A stretch of 64,000 nt of DNA from Synechococcus sp. UW179A (GCF_900473965.1 NZ_UCNJ01000018.1:62001-126000), one strand, 5' to 3'; shown: positions 35,938-45,296, counted from the stretch's first letter. The notes: generated by a model not told the origin, from the sequence alone. Numbers and translations: made by a program.

Positions 35938-37537
35938 AGACCCTCTCGCGAAAACATCTCCCTTGCCCGACCCATCAACCCTCCAGGACGGCGCGCCTGA
36001 AACTAACCCGTGGTGGCGACGCAGACCCCTGTTGATCGGAGCAGGGCCACTGCTGGTTTTTCTCGTAGTCGCAGCCCTTGACCTCAAACTTGCAAAGCAT
36101 TTCACGAGCTCCGGCAAAGCCATTGTCAGCAATGCTCTCGGCGGTCTATGGCAGTGGATGGTGCTGCTGCTGTTTGTGATTGCCATCGTGCTGGCGGTCA
36201 GCCCGATCGGCAAGTTGCGCCTTGGAGGAGCTGATGCCAAACCAAGCCTGAAATTCTTCGACTGGTGCGCTGTGCTGATCTGCACGCTGCTGGCCGGCGG
36301 CGGCGTGTTCTGGTCTGCGGCCGAACCCCTGTTTCACTTCGGAAATCCAGCGCCCTACTTCGCCGGAGTTGAGGGATCGACTGCAGCTGCAGTCGATCCC
36401 TCCCTGGCCGTGAGCTTCCTGCACTGGGGATTCCTGGCCTGGGCCCTGGTCGCAACAACGGTGACCATCACACTCTCGATCCAAGAGCAACGGGGCGAAC
36501 CTCTAAGGCCGCGCACGCTGTTGGTGGGCATCCTTCCCAGCCGCTGGGTGGAAGGTCCCCTGGGAGATCTCGCTGACGGACTCTCTGTGGTGGCGGCCAT
36601 TGCAGGAACCGTGGGACCTCTGGGTTTTCTCTCTCTCCAACTCAGTAACGCTGCAGGGATGCTGCCGGCTTTCACAGACAGCGCCGGACTGCAATCTTTG
36701 GTGGTGGTCCTGCTCACAGCAGTGTTCGCCACTTCCACTGTGAGTGGAATTCAACGCGGCATCAAATGGCTCTCTGAGCTGAACGTCTGGCTGACCCTCG
36801 CTCTTGCCGCTGCTCTGCTGCTGCTAGGCCCAGGGCTGTGGCTGATTCAGCACTTCATCAGCGCATTCGGCCTATACCTCACCAATCTGCCGCGCATGGC
36901 CCTGGCACCCAACAGCAGCCCTGGCAATTGGGTGAATGGCTGGACTGTTTTTTACTGGGGCTGGTTCCTCGGCTACGCACCGCTGATGGGTCTGTTCACG
37001 GCCGGAGTCAGCCGCGGCCGCACTCTGCGCGAACTGGTCTTGGCGGTTGCCATCCTCTGCCCGATCATGACCAACATCTGGTTCACATTGCTCGGCGGCT
37101 CCGGCATGCAGCTGGAGCTCGCCAACCCCGGCTCGATCAGCGGCCCGCTCACAGCAAGCGGAGAGTCGGGAGCACTGCTGGCGATTCTTGGCCAGCTTCC
37201 CCTGTCATGGCTTCTGATTCCTGTCGGCCTCGTGTTGGTGGTGCTGTTCATGGCCACCAGTGCCGACTCGATGAGTTACGCCGCAGCCATGGTGGTGAGT
37301 GCTCAGAGCACGCCACCAGCCCTGCTGCGTTTGTTCTGGGCACTGATGATCGGCAGCCTCACCCTGGTTTTGCTGCGCATCGGCACCAGTCTGGGCGACA
37401 ACACCTCGATCAACGCTCTGCAGGCCTTCATTGTGATCACTGCCGTGCCTGTCACCCCTCTGGTTCTGCTCAGTCTCTGGACTGCACCGCGCCTGGCCTG
37501 GAAGGAATGGCGTCAGCGCCAGCCGGCTCAGGGCTGA
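35876..37537 (+). CDS. BCCT-family betaine/choline/carnitine transporter
   Basis: Up to 553 residues with about 12 hydrophobic helices. BCCT hallmarks are GGGVFWSAAEPLFHFGNPAPYF, FLHWGFLAWAL and the signature WTVFYWGWFLGYAPLMGLFTAGVSRGRTLREL, then FMATSADSMSYAAAM. Relatives import glycine betaine, choline or carnitine with sodium or protons. The start is uncertain: GTG 35876 overlaps the oxidase gene by 62 bp, while TTG 35963 avoids overlap; both lack a good ribosome-binding site. The 3' end overlaps the convergent MFS gene by 68 bp. Confidence 0.92.
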   Translation: MKPLLWIFPAGVTSAKPSAPEDPLAKTSPLPDPSTLQDGAPETNPWWRRRPLLIGAGPLLVFLVVAALDLKLAKHFTSSGKAIVSNALGGLWQWMVLLLFVIAIVLAVSPIGKLRLGGADAKPSLKFFDWCAVLICTLLAGGGVFWSAAEPLFHFGNPAPYFAGVEGSTAAAVDPSLAVSFLHWGFLAWALVATTVTITLSIQEQRGEPLRPRTLLVGILPSRWVEGPLGDLADGLSVVAAIAGTVGPLGFLSLQLSNAAGMLPAFTDSAGLQSLVVVLLTAVFATSTVSGIQRGIKWLSELNVWLTLALAAALLLLGPGLWLIQHFISAFGLYLTNLPRMALAPNSSPGNWVNGWTVFYWGWFLGYAPLMGLFTAGVSRGRTLRELVLAVAILCPIMTNIWFTLLGGSGMQLELANPGSISGPLTASGESGALLAILGQLPLSWLLIPVGLVLVVLFMATSADSMSYAAAMVVSAQSTPPALLRLFWALMIGSLTLVLLRIGTSLGDNTSINALQAFIVITAVPVTPLVLLSLWTAPRLAWKEWRQRQPAQG

Positions 37538-38705
37538 AACTGATCCAGCTGGCCATTGCCACACCAAACAGGGCCAGTGCGCCATAGATCAGAAGCACCA
37601 ACGACAGGTCTCCCTGTGGAGACGCCTGAAGAATCAGCCCTGAAACGATCGTCATCAATCCGCCCATCACCGTTCCGGAGGTGTTGACGATCGAAACCGT
37701 CAGGGCCGTTTGACCTGAAGGCGCAGCAGCTTCCGCGATCGGGAACGCCAAAACGGATGTACCGATGCTGACACCGAAGCTGAAGGCGGGCAGCATCAAG
37801 ACCCCACGCGGCAGCGAGGGCATGATCAGCAGCAAGAGCGATAGCAAGGTGATCACAGTGCCGGCCAGCAGCAGGCGTCCACGCTGCTGAGGGCGTCCGC
37901 CAAGAGCCCCGCTGCCAACCATCCCCACCACCAGACCGATCGACATGATCAGGGTGAGACTCTCCATCAGTGGACTAGACCAGCCCCTCAGGCTGGAAAG
38001 CAGGCCGTACTGAGCCATCCCGAACACAAAGCCAAGCCCCCACGCATAAAGCAGACAGCACTGAATCAGGCGGTTCAATCCAGTCCTGGTCCAGCGCTGC
38101 ACAGGAATGTTTTGCTCGGCAGCTGGCGCCATGGCCGGCGAGCGACGGCTGGCCCCGAGCAGAAGCATCGGCAACGCCACTATCAAAGCCAGTGAAAGGC
38201 CCTGAAGCAGCACTAGATCCCGCCAACCGGAAGGGCCCAGCAACAGGGGCACCACGGCCGCCAAAGCAGCACCGATTCCCAGCAAACCATCGGTGAAGCC
38301 CATGGCCAGGGCGAAGCGATCCGCTGGCAGGCTGCGTCGCGCCAACAACGCGGATGCAGGGAAAGCCACAGCACAGGCCATGCCGATGCCGATGCGAGAC
38401 AACAGCAGCCCCTGCAGGCTGTCGCTGCTGGCAAACACCAGGCTGCAACACGCTGCAGCCAACGCAGCCAGCAGCAGCCAGAGCTCGACCTTGCCCCGGT
38501 CAATCAGGCGACCAACGGGCACTTGTACCAAGCCGTATGGCAACAAAAAACTGCCGGCCACCAGGGCCACCCCCGCGGAGTGCAAACGCAGCTCCGATCC
38601 CAGGGAACTCTCGAAATACTGAAAGCTGGTTTCCACCCAGACCAGCCAGACCACGAACAGAAGGCTCGTGACCCAGAGCAGCCGATCGCTGCGTCTCCCC
38701 ACCAT
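37470..38705 (-). CDS. MFS transporter
   Basis: A 411-residue permease with 12 predicted helices. The N-terminal half has the MFS loop motif in VPVGRLIDRGKVELWLLLAAL (GRLIDRG variant) and ARRSLPADRFALAMGFTDGL. The C-terminal half is separated by a basic cytoplasmic loop. The substrate is unknown. It faces the BCCT gene tail to tail and overlaps it by 68 bp. Whether it exports a product of the adjacent methyltransferase/oxidase cluster is speculation. Confidence 0.87.
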   Translation of the reverse strand: MVGRRSDRLLWVTSLLFVVWLVWVETSFQYFESSLGSELRLHSAGVALVAGSFLLPYGLVQVPVGRLIDRGKVELWLLLAALAAACCSLVFASSDSLQGLLLSRIGIGMACAVAFPASALLARRSLPADRFALAMGFTDGLLGIGAALAAVVPLLLGPSGWRDLVLLQGLSLALIVALPMLLLGASRRSPAMAPAAEQNIPVQRWTRTGLNRLIQCCLLYAWGLGFVFGMAQYGLLSSLRGWSSPLMESLTLIMSIGLVVGMVGSGALGGRPQQRGRLLLAGTVITLLSLLLLIMPSLPRGVLMLPAFSFGVSIGTSVLAFPIAEAAAPSGQTALTVSIVNTSGTVMGGLMTIVSGLILQASPQGDLSLVLLIYGALALFGVAMASWISFSPEPAGADAIPSRPGAVQSRD

Positions 38706-38746
38706 GACTCTCTGCCGCCAGCTGAAGATCAGTGTGGGGGAATGGC

Positions 38747-39457
38747 TCAGCTGAGGCAGTAATCAAGCGCAAGAGTGAGGCTGGCTGTGGGCAGAGGCGC
38801 TTCCTCAGGCCTAAACCGTGGCGCCGCACTGACCGCCATCGCGGCAGGACGAACCGAGGCATGACTGCGTTGATCAATGCGCAGCAACGCAACTCGACGA
38901 AGTCTGAGAGCAGCTGCCGTCCGCTCAGCCTGCCTACGACCGCGCTCAAGAGCCCTCTCAAGCAGTTGGTCTTGGATCCGATCCTGCCCCTCGGCAGATG
39001 GCAGGGAGGTCATGCCCTGGAGACGGACACCCGGCAAACGGCCTGCGCGCTGGATCAGGGGTTCGTAGTTGCTGCGGCCAACCGTTCCGGTGATGGTTGT
39101 TGAGGCCCGGTAGCCCTTTGATGGCTGAGAACCGGCCATGGCAAAGGTATTGGGTGCCGGAATCACAAGCCGTCCGACGACCAAGGGCTCCAACTGATCG
39201 CGCAGCCTGGATTGACGGGCACTGAGTTGTTCCAGCGCAGCCGCACTCGTTGAAGCTTCCGCCTCGAGCCGCAGGTTGAAACGGAAACGATCCGTGCGGC
39301 TTTCACCGCTCTCGCGCAGATTCAGCTGCAAAAGAGTGCCACGGCAAACAGGACCCTGAATCTCGGCTTTGGCCGCATGCGGCAGCAGCGAGACGGCTGG
39401 AGCGAGCAGCACTGCTGCTGCCAAGGAGATCAAGGGGGGATTCAGCTCAGAAGGCAT
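38747..39457 (-). CDS. SIMPL-domain periplasmic protein
   Basis: About 236 residues with an N-terminal signal peptide (ISLAAAVLLAPAVSLLPHAAKAE). The mature part resembles SIMPL/DUF541 proteins: LRLEAEASTSAAALEQLSARQSRLRDQL and the C-terminal RAAMAVSAAPRFRPEEAPL region. Relatives are periplasmic or cell-wall associated and linked to stress tolerance; the mechanism is unknown. ATG 39457 is used; the preceding codon is GTG. Confidence 0.78.
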   Translation of the reverse strand: MPSELNPPLISLAAAVLLAPAVSLLPHAAKAEIQGPVCRGTLLQLNLRESGESRTDRFRFNLRLEAEASTSAAALEQLSARQSRLRDQLEPLVVGRLVIPAPNTFAMAGSQPSKGYRASTTITGTVGRSNYEPLIQRAGRLPGVRLQGMTSLPSAEGQDRIQDQLLERALERGRRQAERTAAALRLRRVALLRIDQRSHASVRPAAMAVSAAPRFRPEEAPLPTASLTLALDYCLS

Positions 39458-39568
39458 CACGAGCGAAACAGCGAAAGGAACCTGAGTCGCTGTCTAAGTC
39501 AGGCGGCGCCTAGAAAGATTGCAGAACCGTGACCGGCGCTGCTTCAGACACCACCGAATCAGACTGAG

Positions 39569-41065
39569 TCAACTGGCATCAACCCAACTGCCATGCAGGC
39601 CATGGGGTATCGCCAACGGCAGCTCGAACACCGCCAGCTCACGCAGATCAGCCGCGTCGAGGATCACAAGATCAGAACCCTCACGATCACCGTTCCACAC
39701 CAGTTCCAGCACCCAGCCATCATCTTCAGCGCTTGCCCCATGCCTGGGAACCATCAATGGCTCACTCACAAAGCCGTGGGGCACGGCACTCCAAATCTGG
39801 CGCTCACCGCTAACCAGATCAAGCTTTTTGACCACCTGAAGCGGATCATTACCCTGCTCGCGCGCTGCGGCTGCCATCCAGGCGAAGCGGCAGTGAAGAC
39901 CTTCCTTCTCAGGGTTCACCATCGCGAACTCACAGCAGCGTTCACTCAGACGCGTGGTCTGAACCGTGGCGCTCTGCAAGTTGATGCGGCACTGCTCGAG
40001 CAACCCCTCGGGAATTAGATCGAAGTCAACCGCCGCAAAGTCGACATCAGGGCCGATCGAGGGGAAATCGCTGTAGTAGATGCTCTCCACCACCACATCA
40101 CCCTCCTGTTCCCAGGCGTTGAGGTGATGAAACACAAAGCCCTCGGGCGCATCCACAATTCGCGGGGATTGGCCTGCAAAGGCACCGCTGTCGCGTGGAA
40201 TCAGCCAGAACTTGGCCTGACCATCCTGCTTGGATTGCAGGCACTGGGCCGCACCCTTTCTGCCAAACACGAACGGAAGAGGGTTGAAGTCGATCGCGTT
40301 TTGGAGAAACACCGCCCAGTTGGGTGTGATGGCGAAATCGTGCAGGAAGGCGAAGCCGTTGAAGCTGTCACGTCGGTCGCTGAGAAGATCTCCTGCCTTG
40401 ATCCCGGCGGCGGAGTCATCTTCGGTGGCGAATTCCATCAAACGGATGGTGCTGCGTGGCCCGGTATTGACCCCGAAGGTAACCATGCGCGGGCGATCGT
40501 GATGTCCGGGATCGAAGCGAGGATGGGCACTGAAGGCCTCACCTTTCTTCAGAACACCTCCCAGCAGGCTGATGCCGTGGGTGTCGAGGGTTCGAGGATC
40601 GAGCGCATGGGGTTCGGCCGCTTCCCAGAGCGCGAGCAGCTGGTCACCAAGCTGAACAACGCCAGTGTTGGCAATATTTTTCAACCTCAGATCAAAGGCA
40701 TTGGCCAGCGGGCCTCCAGGCTTCTGGCTTCCGAAAACACCTCGATACAGCACCTTGCCCGCCGCTTCCTCGGCCTGCCAGCCAGCAGTGCGCACAAAAC
40801 GATTGGTGAGAGAAACCCCCTCAGCATTGAACTGAATCGCGGTGATCATGCCGTCACCATCAAAGGGATGGTGGACGCGCTGGCCGTCACGCTCCAGTAG
40901 CCCAGGGCCATTGCGATAGAGGGTTCCCAGCAGCTCTGATGGCACCTTGCCCCTCACCGGCTGTAGCGCAACGTCAGTGAGCTCCTGCTCCACATTGCGG
41001 AAGGCGCTGGCCCATTCCGACCGGTTGAAACGTTCAGCGGCGGGAGCGACGGTCACGGAGAACAA
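39569..41065 (-). CDS. Carotenoid cleavage oxygenase (RPE65/CCD family)
   Basis: A 498-residue non-haem iron dioxygenase. The four iron histidines appear in PGHHDRPRMVTFG, FLHDFAITPNWAVFLQN, FVFHHLNAWEQEGDVVVES and, at the C-terminus, IPHGLHGSWVDAS. GTLYRNGPGLLERDGQRVHHPFDGDGMI is the classic N-terminal CCD block. It cleaves carotenoids or apocarotenoids, possibly giving retinal-type products; the substrate is not determined. The start is uncertain: TTG 41065 with GGAG upstream, or GTG 41056. Confidence 0.93.
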   Translation of the reverse strand: MFSVTVAPAAERFNRSEWASAFRNVEQELTDVALQPVRGKVPSELLGTLYRNGPGLLERDGQRVHHPFDGDGMITAIQFNAEGVSLTNRFVRTAGWQAEEAAGKVLYRGVFGSQKPGGPLANAFDLRLKNIANTGVVQLGDQLLALWEAAEPHALDPRTLDTHGISLLGGVLKKGEAFSAHPRFDPGHHDRPRMVTFGVNTGPRSTIRLMEFATEDDSAAGIKAGDLLSDRRDSFNGFAFLHDFAITPNWAVFLQNAIDFNPLPFVFGRKGAAQCLQSKQDGQAKFWLIPRDSGAFAGQSPRIVDAPEGFVFHHLNAWEQEGDVVVESIYYSDFPSIGPDVDFAAVDFDLIPEGLLEQCRINLQSATVQTTRLSERCCEFAMVNPEKEGLHCRFAWMAAAAREQGNDPLQVVKKLDLVSGERQIWSAVPHGFVSEPLMVPRHGASAEDDGWVLELVWNGDREGSDLVILDAADLRELAVFELPLAIPHGLHGSWVDAS

Positions 41066-41115
41066 CAGCGGCGATCTCCATCTTCTCGTAACGGACTGTG
41101 AAGCGCGGCGAAGAC

Positions 41116-41724
41116 TCAGGTCGCCCCTGCTTGCTCAAGCACACCTTTACTGCTGGGAACCGCACCTGCACGCCGCGGGTCAATCTCCGTTGCCATACGC
41201 AAGGCCCGGGCAAAGGCCTTGAAACAGGCTTCAACGATGTGATGGGAATTGGTTCCATCCAGCTGACGGATATGGAGGGTGAGCCCGCTGTTGTTGACCA
41301 CCGCCACGAAAAATTCCTTGACCAGCTCTGTGTCGTAGCGACCGATCTTCTGATTTGGAATGCTGAGGCTGTAGGAGAGATGTGGGCGCCCGGAACAATC
41401 CAGCACGACCTGCACCAGCGCTTCATCCAACGGAGCGACGAAGTGACCGAAACGCACGATGCCGCGCCGATCACCCAGGGCCTGCGCCAGAGCCTGTCCG
41501 ACGGCAATGCCCACGTCTTCATTGGAGTGGTGGTCATCAATGTGGGTATCACCCACCGCATTGATCTCAAGATCAATCAAGCCATGGCTGCTGATCTGAT
41601 GGAGCATGTGATCCAGGAAGGGCACGCCGGTGCTGGCCTGACACTTGCCACTGCCGTCAAGATCCAGGCACACCTTGACATCGGTTTCACCGGTCACTCG
41701 ATGGATCTCGCCTTGTCGCGTCAT
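41116..41724 (-). CDS. hisB: Imidazoleglycerol-phosphate dehydratase
   Basis: A 202-residue histidine-biosynthesis enzyme. Metal-binding motifs are [29 protein letters not shown], the repeated [20 protein letters not shown] region and [18 protein letters not shown]. It is monofunctional (no phosphatase domain). ATG 41724 ([15 protein letters not shown]) is the family start; the frame continues upstream without homology. It is divergent from the geranylgeranyl-reductase-like gene. Confidence 0.95.
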   Translation of the reverse strand: MTRQGEIHRVTGETDVKVCLDLDGSGKCQASTGVPFLDHMLHQISSHGLIDLEINAVGDTHIDDHHSNEDVGIAVGQALAQALGDRRGIVRFGHFVAPLDEALVQVVLDCSGRPHLSYSLSIPNQKIGRYDTELVKEFFVAVVNNSGLTLHIRQLDGTNSHHIVEACFKAFARALRMATEIDPRRAGAVPSSKGVLEQAGAT

Positions 41725-41782
41725 CCCATTGCTTTCAGTGACTTCATCGTGCCGCACGAGCAAGCAATCAGAAACCACAACC

Positions 41783-42988
41783 ATGGAATTCCCCGACCTT
41801 GACACCGACGTAAAGAAGAGCAGTGCGCCAGTCAAAGGAAGGGTTCAGGTTCTGATCGTGGGTCTCGGCCCCGCAGGCACAGCCTGCGGAATGGGGCTAG
41901 CGAAAAGTGGTCTTGAAGTGCTGGCGATTGATCGTGCCCACTTCCCGAGAGACAAGATCTGCGGTGATGCCCTGACAGGCGATGCGCTCCGTTTCCTGAG
42001 AGAGAACAAGATCCCCTCCACGATCATCCAGAGATCTGTCAGTGAGACACGCAAACCCAGCTATGCGGAGCTGACGCCCACCCTCGCGGAAGCCAGTGGC
42101 TACTCCCTTCAGGGCACTGGCCTGCGCACGAGGGAAGCGTCCTTTCACAGCATTCGCCGTATCGACCTCGACAACTGGCTGGTTGAGTGCTGCGCGAGAG
42201 CTGGATTGCCCATGGAATTCGGTTGGCAGGTGCAAACGCTCCACCGTCACTCAGCCTCTGATCCCTGGTGCGTCGCAGGCACAATTCGCAGCCGCAAGGG
42301 TCAGGTGCAAGGGAAATTCGAAATCACCGCCGAGGTGGTGGTGGGGTGTGATGGGGTTTCCTCAGTTGTGCAGAACCTGACGCGTGAACAACACGCTGCG
42401 CGACCGATTGCATTGGCGAGCCGAAGATATTCCAAGCGCGACGAAGTTGACACTCCGGACGTTTCACTGATGGATTATCAGTGGCCTCGCAACCCCTCCT
42501 ACGCCTGGCGGTTTTCAGTGAATGGCGGAACCAACGCTGGCATCTACTGGTGTCATCACCGCGACATTCCACCACTCAGCGGTCGCGATCTCCTGGCGCT
42601 CACCCGTCAGCATGCTCCAAGAGGTGACGCCATCAGAACCTGGGGAATTCCGGTTTTAAACGACGACCCCCTGCCCCAATCCCCCTCGGGGATTTTGCTC
42701 ACGGGTGATGCGGCCTCACTGGTCGACCCCATGATCGGGCATGGGATCGACCGCGCCATTCACAGCGGAGAGCTGGCCGGCCAGATCCTGAGCAAAGGAT
42801 TTCAAACCGGCTGCACTGTTGAAACGATCACACACACCTATGAGAGCAACCTTGAAAGTCGGCGGGTTGAGTGGCAAAGAAGCTTCAAGGAAATGGACAA
42901 CATGCTCGCGGGAATCGATCGCACCGCCGAACAGTTCGTCAGAAGTCTGCTCAGATCAGTGATGTTGCCTTCAACAACCCAGCCCTGA
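41783..42988 (+). CDS. Geranylgeranyl reductase-family FAD-dependent protein
   Basis: A 401-residue flavoprotein. The FAD motif [21 protein letters not shown] is followed by [18 protein letters not shown], typical of the GG-reductase group, and [19 protein letters not shown], the second FAD motif. It is not standard ChlP and may reduce another isoprenoid or act as a monooxygenase-like oxidoreductase. ATG 41783 begins [12 protein letters not shown]; upstream codons overlap hisB and are not homologous. It is convergent with fabI. Confidence 0.88.
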   Translation: MEFPDLDTDVKKSSAPVKGRVQVLIVGLGPAGTACGMGLAKSGLEVLAIDRAHFPRDKICGDALTGDALRFLRENKIPSTIIQRSVSETRKPSYAELTPTLAEASGYSLQGTGLRTREASFHSIRRIDLDNWLVECCARAGLPMEFGWQVQTLHRHSASDPWCVAGTIRSRKGQVQGKFEITAEVVVGCDGVSSVVQNLTREQHAARPIALASRRYSKRDEVDTPDVSLMDYQWPRNPSYAWRFSVNGGTNAGIYWCHHRDIPPLSGRDLLALTRQHAPRGDAIRTWGIPVLNDDPLPQSPSGILLTGDAASLVDPMIGHGIDRAIHSGELAGQILSKGFQTGCTVETITHTYESNLESRRVEWQRSFKEMDNMLAGIDRTAEQFVRSLLRSVMLPSTTQP

Positions 42989-43021
42989 ATTCGTCGGACC
43001 CAATCTCACAGCACAACTGAA

Positions 43022-43804
43022 TCACATGCCATTGATGCAGTAGCCGGCATCCACGTAGATGGTTTGGCCGGAAATACCGCTTGATAGCTCACTGAGCAGG
43101 AACGCAGCAGTGTTGCCCACTTCCGTCTGGGTGACGGTGCGGCGCAGCGGTGCCTTTTCCTCCACGTTGTGAATCATGTCGAGGATGCCACCAATGGCAG
43201 AGCTGGCCAGCGTGCGGATCGGTCCTGCACTGATGGCGTTCACCCGAACCTGCTTGTCGGGACCGAGCTCGGCGGAGAGATAGCGAACGGATGCTTCCAG
43301 AGCGGCCTTGGCCACACCCATCACGTTGTAATTGGGAATCGCGCGTTCAGCGCCCAGGTAAGTGAGCGTGACCACCCCAGCTTTCTCGCTGAACAGCGGC
43401 TTGGCATGACGACACAGGGGAGCCAGGGAATAAGCACTGATCTCGAGAGCTCGGGCAAAACCCTCAGAGGTTGTGGCGCTGTAATCACCGATCAGTTCCT
43501 CCTTGCCCGCGAAAGCAAGGCAATGCACCAATCCATCCAGCACGCCCCACTTCTGCTTGATCTCTGCGAAGACCATTTCCATTTGAACGGCATCCTGAAC
43601 ATTCAGAGGTAGGAACAACGAAGGTTCAAGGGGAGCGGTGAGCTCACGAACCTTGGTCTCAAAGCGACCTTTCTCGTCAGGGAGATAGGTGATGCCCAAT
43701 TCAGCACCCGCCGCTTTGAGCTGCTGGGCGATGCCCCAGGCAATCGATCGATTGTTGGCGATACCGGTAACGAGGATCTTCTTGCCCGTGAGATCGAGAA
43801 GCAT
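43022..43804 (-). CDS. fabI: Enoyl-[acyl-carrier-protein] reductase (NADH)
   Basis: A 260-residue short-chain reductase doing the final reduction of each fatty-acid elongation cycle. The nucleotide motif is VTGIANNRSIAWGIAQQL and the active site Y-x6-K is in YNVMGVAKAALEASVRYL. AISAGPIRTLASSAI and the C-terminal GQTIYVDAGYCINGM are characteristic. The length is normal. It is divergent from the photolyase-like gene pair. Confidence 0.97.
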   Translation of the reverse strand: MLLDLTGKKILVTGIANNRSIAWGIAQQLKAAGAELGITYLPDEKGRFETKVRELTAPLEPSLFLPLNVQDAVQMEMVFAEIKQKWGVLDGLVHCLAFAGKEELIGDYSATTSEGFARALEISAYSLAPLCRHAKPLFSEKAGVVTLTYLGAERAIPNYNVMGVAKAALEASVRYLSAELGPDKQVRVNAISAGPIRTLASSAIGGILDMIHNVEEKAPLRRTVTQTEVGNTAAFLLSELSSGISGQTIYVDAGYCINGM

Positions 43805-43922
43805 CGGACCGGTCTTGGCTGAACTGTTGGGGGATTCTCCACCATCCCCGACCCGAACTCCCAGCAGCGGTCGCGTTTGAGCCCCTGGATCGACAGGATG
43901 ACACCCAGAAATTCATTGTTCG

Positions 43923-44864
43923 GTGCCCCCGCAACCCAGCCCAACATCGCTGTCATGGTCTGAACGGCCTGGAGACCTTTCCAGGGATCTCCCGGACCGC
44001 GGTGCGCTCGAACGCCTGCTGGAAGAGGAGTTCCCGGAGGCGGGCGGAGCGCTCAGCCCATTGCGCGGAGGTCGAGACGCTGCAGAACAAACGCTGAGTC
44101 GTATCGACCCACGGCGCTACACCAAAAGCCGCAATCACCTCAGAGGTGCAGTCACGGGTTTATCGCCTTACATCCGCCACGGTGTGCTCAGCCTCGCCGA
44201 GGTGCGGGATGCCGTGTTCCAGCGCATTCGCAGCCGGAATGAGGGAAGCAAACTGATCAATGAGCTGGGATGGCGGGACTTCTGGCAGCGGATGTGGCGG
44301 GATCTTGGTGATGGCATCCACGACAGCCAGGAAGCGCTGAAAACCGGGCACGATCCCGCCTCCTACGCCAGAGAGCTCCCTGAGGACATCCGCCAGGGAA
44401 CAACAGGTCTGGCATGCATGGACGGATTCCAGAGCGAGCTCATCACCCGAGGCTGGCTGCACAATCACGCACGCATGTGGATGGCTGCTTATGTGGTGCA
44501 TTGGCGCAAGGTGCACTGGAAGGCCGGCGCGGACTGGTTTCTGGAGCATCTGTTGGACGGAGACCCCTCCAGCAACCATCTGAGTTGGCAGTGGGTGGCC
44601 AGCAGCTTCAGCCACAAGCCCTATTTCTTCAACAAAGGCAATCTGGAGCGGTTCAGCGATGGACAGTTCTGCAGGACCTGCTCCAGCAGCGAGCACTGCC
44701 CCTTCGAGGGCAGTTACGAGCAACTGGAAGATCAGCTGTTCGCCAACCAGGGCGCCATTCGAGACGTCCCCCCCAGACGCAGCCGCAATCGCAGGCAGCG
44801 CTCAGGCCGAGAACAGAACCTGAACGGAATCGGTCATGCGGCCATGGCCCGACCAAAGCGATAA
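43923..44864 (+). CDS. Photolyase-like FAD-binding domain protein with four FeS-type cysteines
   Basis: 313 residues from a GTG start. It is the C-terminal, FAD-binding half of a photolyase/cryptochrome without the antenna domain: LINELGWRDFWQRMWRD, TGLACMDGFQSELITRGWLH, NHARMWMAAYVVHWRK and SNHLSWQWVASSFSHKPYFF follow the usual photolyase order. The protein has exactly four cysteines, C165, C250, C253 and C259 (FCRTCSSSEHCPF). Their spacing parallels the [4Fe-4S] ligands of bacterial FeS cryptochromes/photolyases. The arginine-rich tail (PPRRSRNRRQRSGR) could bind DNA. The missing antenna domain is encoded by the next gene. Function (repair or signalling) unknown. Confidence 0.87.
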   Translation: MPPQPSPTSLSWSERPGDLSRDLPDRGALERLLEEEFPEAGGALSPLRGGRDAAEQTLSRIDPRRYTKSRNHLRGAVTGLSPYIRHGVLSLAEVRDAVFQRIRSRNEGSKLINELGWRDFWQRMWRDLGDGIHDSQEALKTGHDPASYARELPEDIRQGTTGLACMDGFQSELITRGWLHNHARMWMAAYVVHWRKVHWKAGADWFLEHLLDGDPSSNHLSWQWVASSFSHKPYFFNKGNLERFSDGQFCRTCSSSEHCPFEGSYEQLEDQLFANQGAIRDVPPRRSRNRRQRSGREQNLNGIGHAAMARPKR

Positions 44865-44867
44865 GCC

Positions 44868-45296
44868 ATGTCTCTTCAACGACCAGTGATCTGGGTGCAC
44901 GAGGAAGCACTCGGCGCTAACAACCCAGCGCTGCTTGAGCGGCCGGATCACCCCGCCATTTTTGTCTTTGACACCCAATGGATCCGAGAAGCCTGCATCA
45001 GCCGCAAACGACTCGGCTTTCTGTACGAAAGCGCCCTGGATCTACCCATCACCTTGCGCAAGGGTGATGTGGACAAGGAGGTGATTGCCTTCGCTGAACG
45101 TCACCATGCCGATGGCGTCCTGAGCAGCCTGCCCGTCGACCCCCGCCTACAACGCATCGCTGCGTCCATCGAACAGCACTGCCCGCTGGAACTGCTGGCA
45201 CAGGAACCATTCGTCGATATGCCTCGGCCCCCGAGGCTCGGACGCTTCAGTCGCTACTGGCGAGAGGCTGAACCGTTGGTCTGGGAACGCTTCTGA
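44868..45296 (+). CDS. Separate photolyase N-terminal (alpha/beta antenna) domain protein
   Basis: 142 residues resembling only the N-terminal Rossmann-like domain of photolyases: VIWVHEEALGANNPALL stands where WFRxDLRxxDNPAL is usual, then AIFVFDTQWI, KRLGFLYESALDL, LRKGDVDKEVIAFAERHHAD. The RxDLR arginines are replaced, so a normal chromophore site is doubtful. ATG is three bases after the stop of the FAD-domain gene, so the two are surely co-transcribed and may form one two-chain protein. The 3' end overlaps a convergent lipoprotein gene by 43 bp. Confidence 0.82.
   Translation: MSLQRPVIWVHEEALGANNPALLERPDHPAIFVFDTQWIREACISRKRLGFLYESALDLPITLRKGDVDKEVIAFAERHHADGVLSSLPVDPRLQRIAASIEQHCPLELLAQEPFVDMPRPPRLGRFSRYWREAEPLVWERF

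Noticed and set aside
35838-35962. Frameshift or gene fusion between the oxidase and the BCCT transporter
   Set aside because: The oxidase has a normal C-terminus and stop at 35937; the overlap is explained by an early start codon choice for the transporter.
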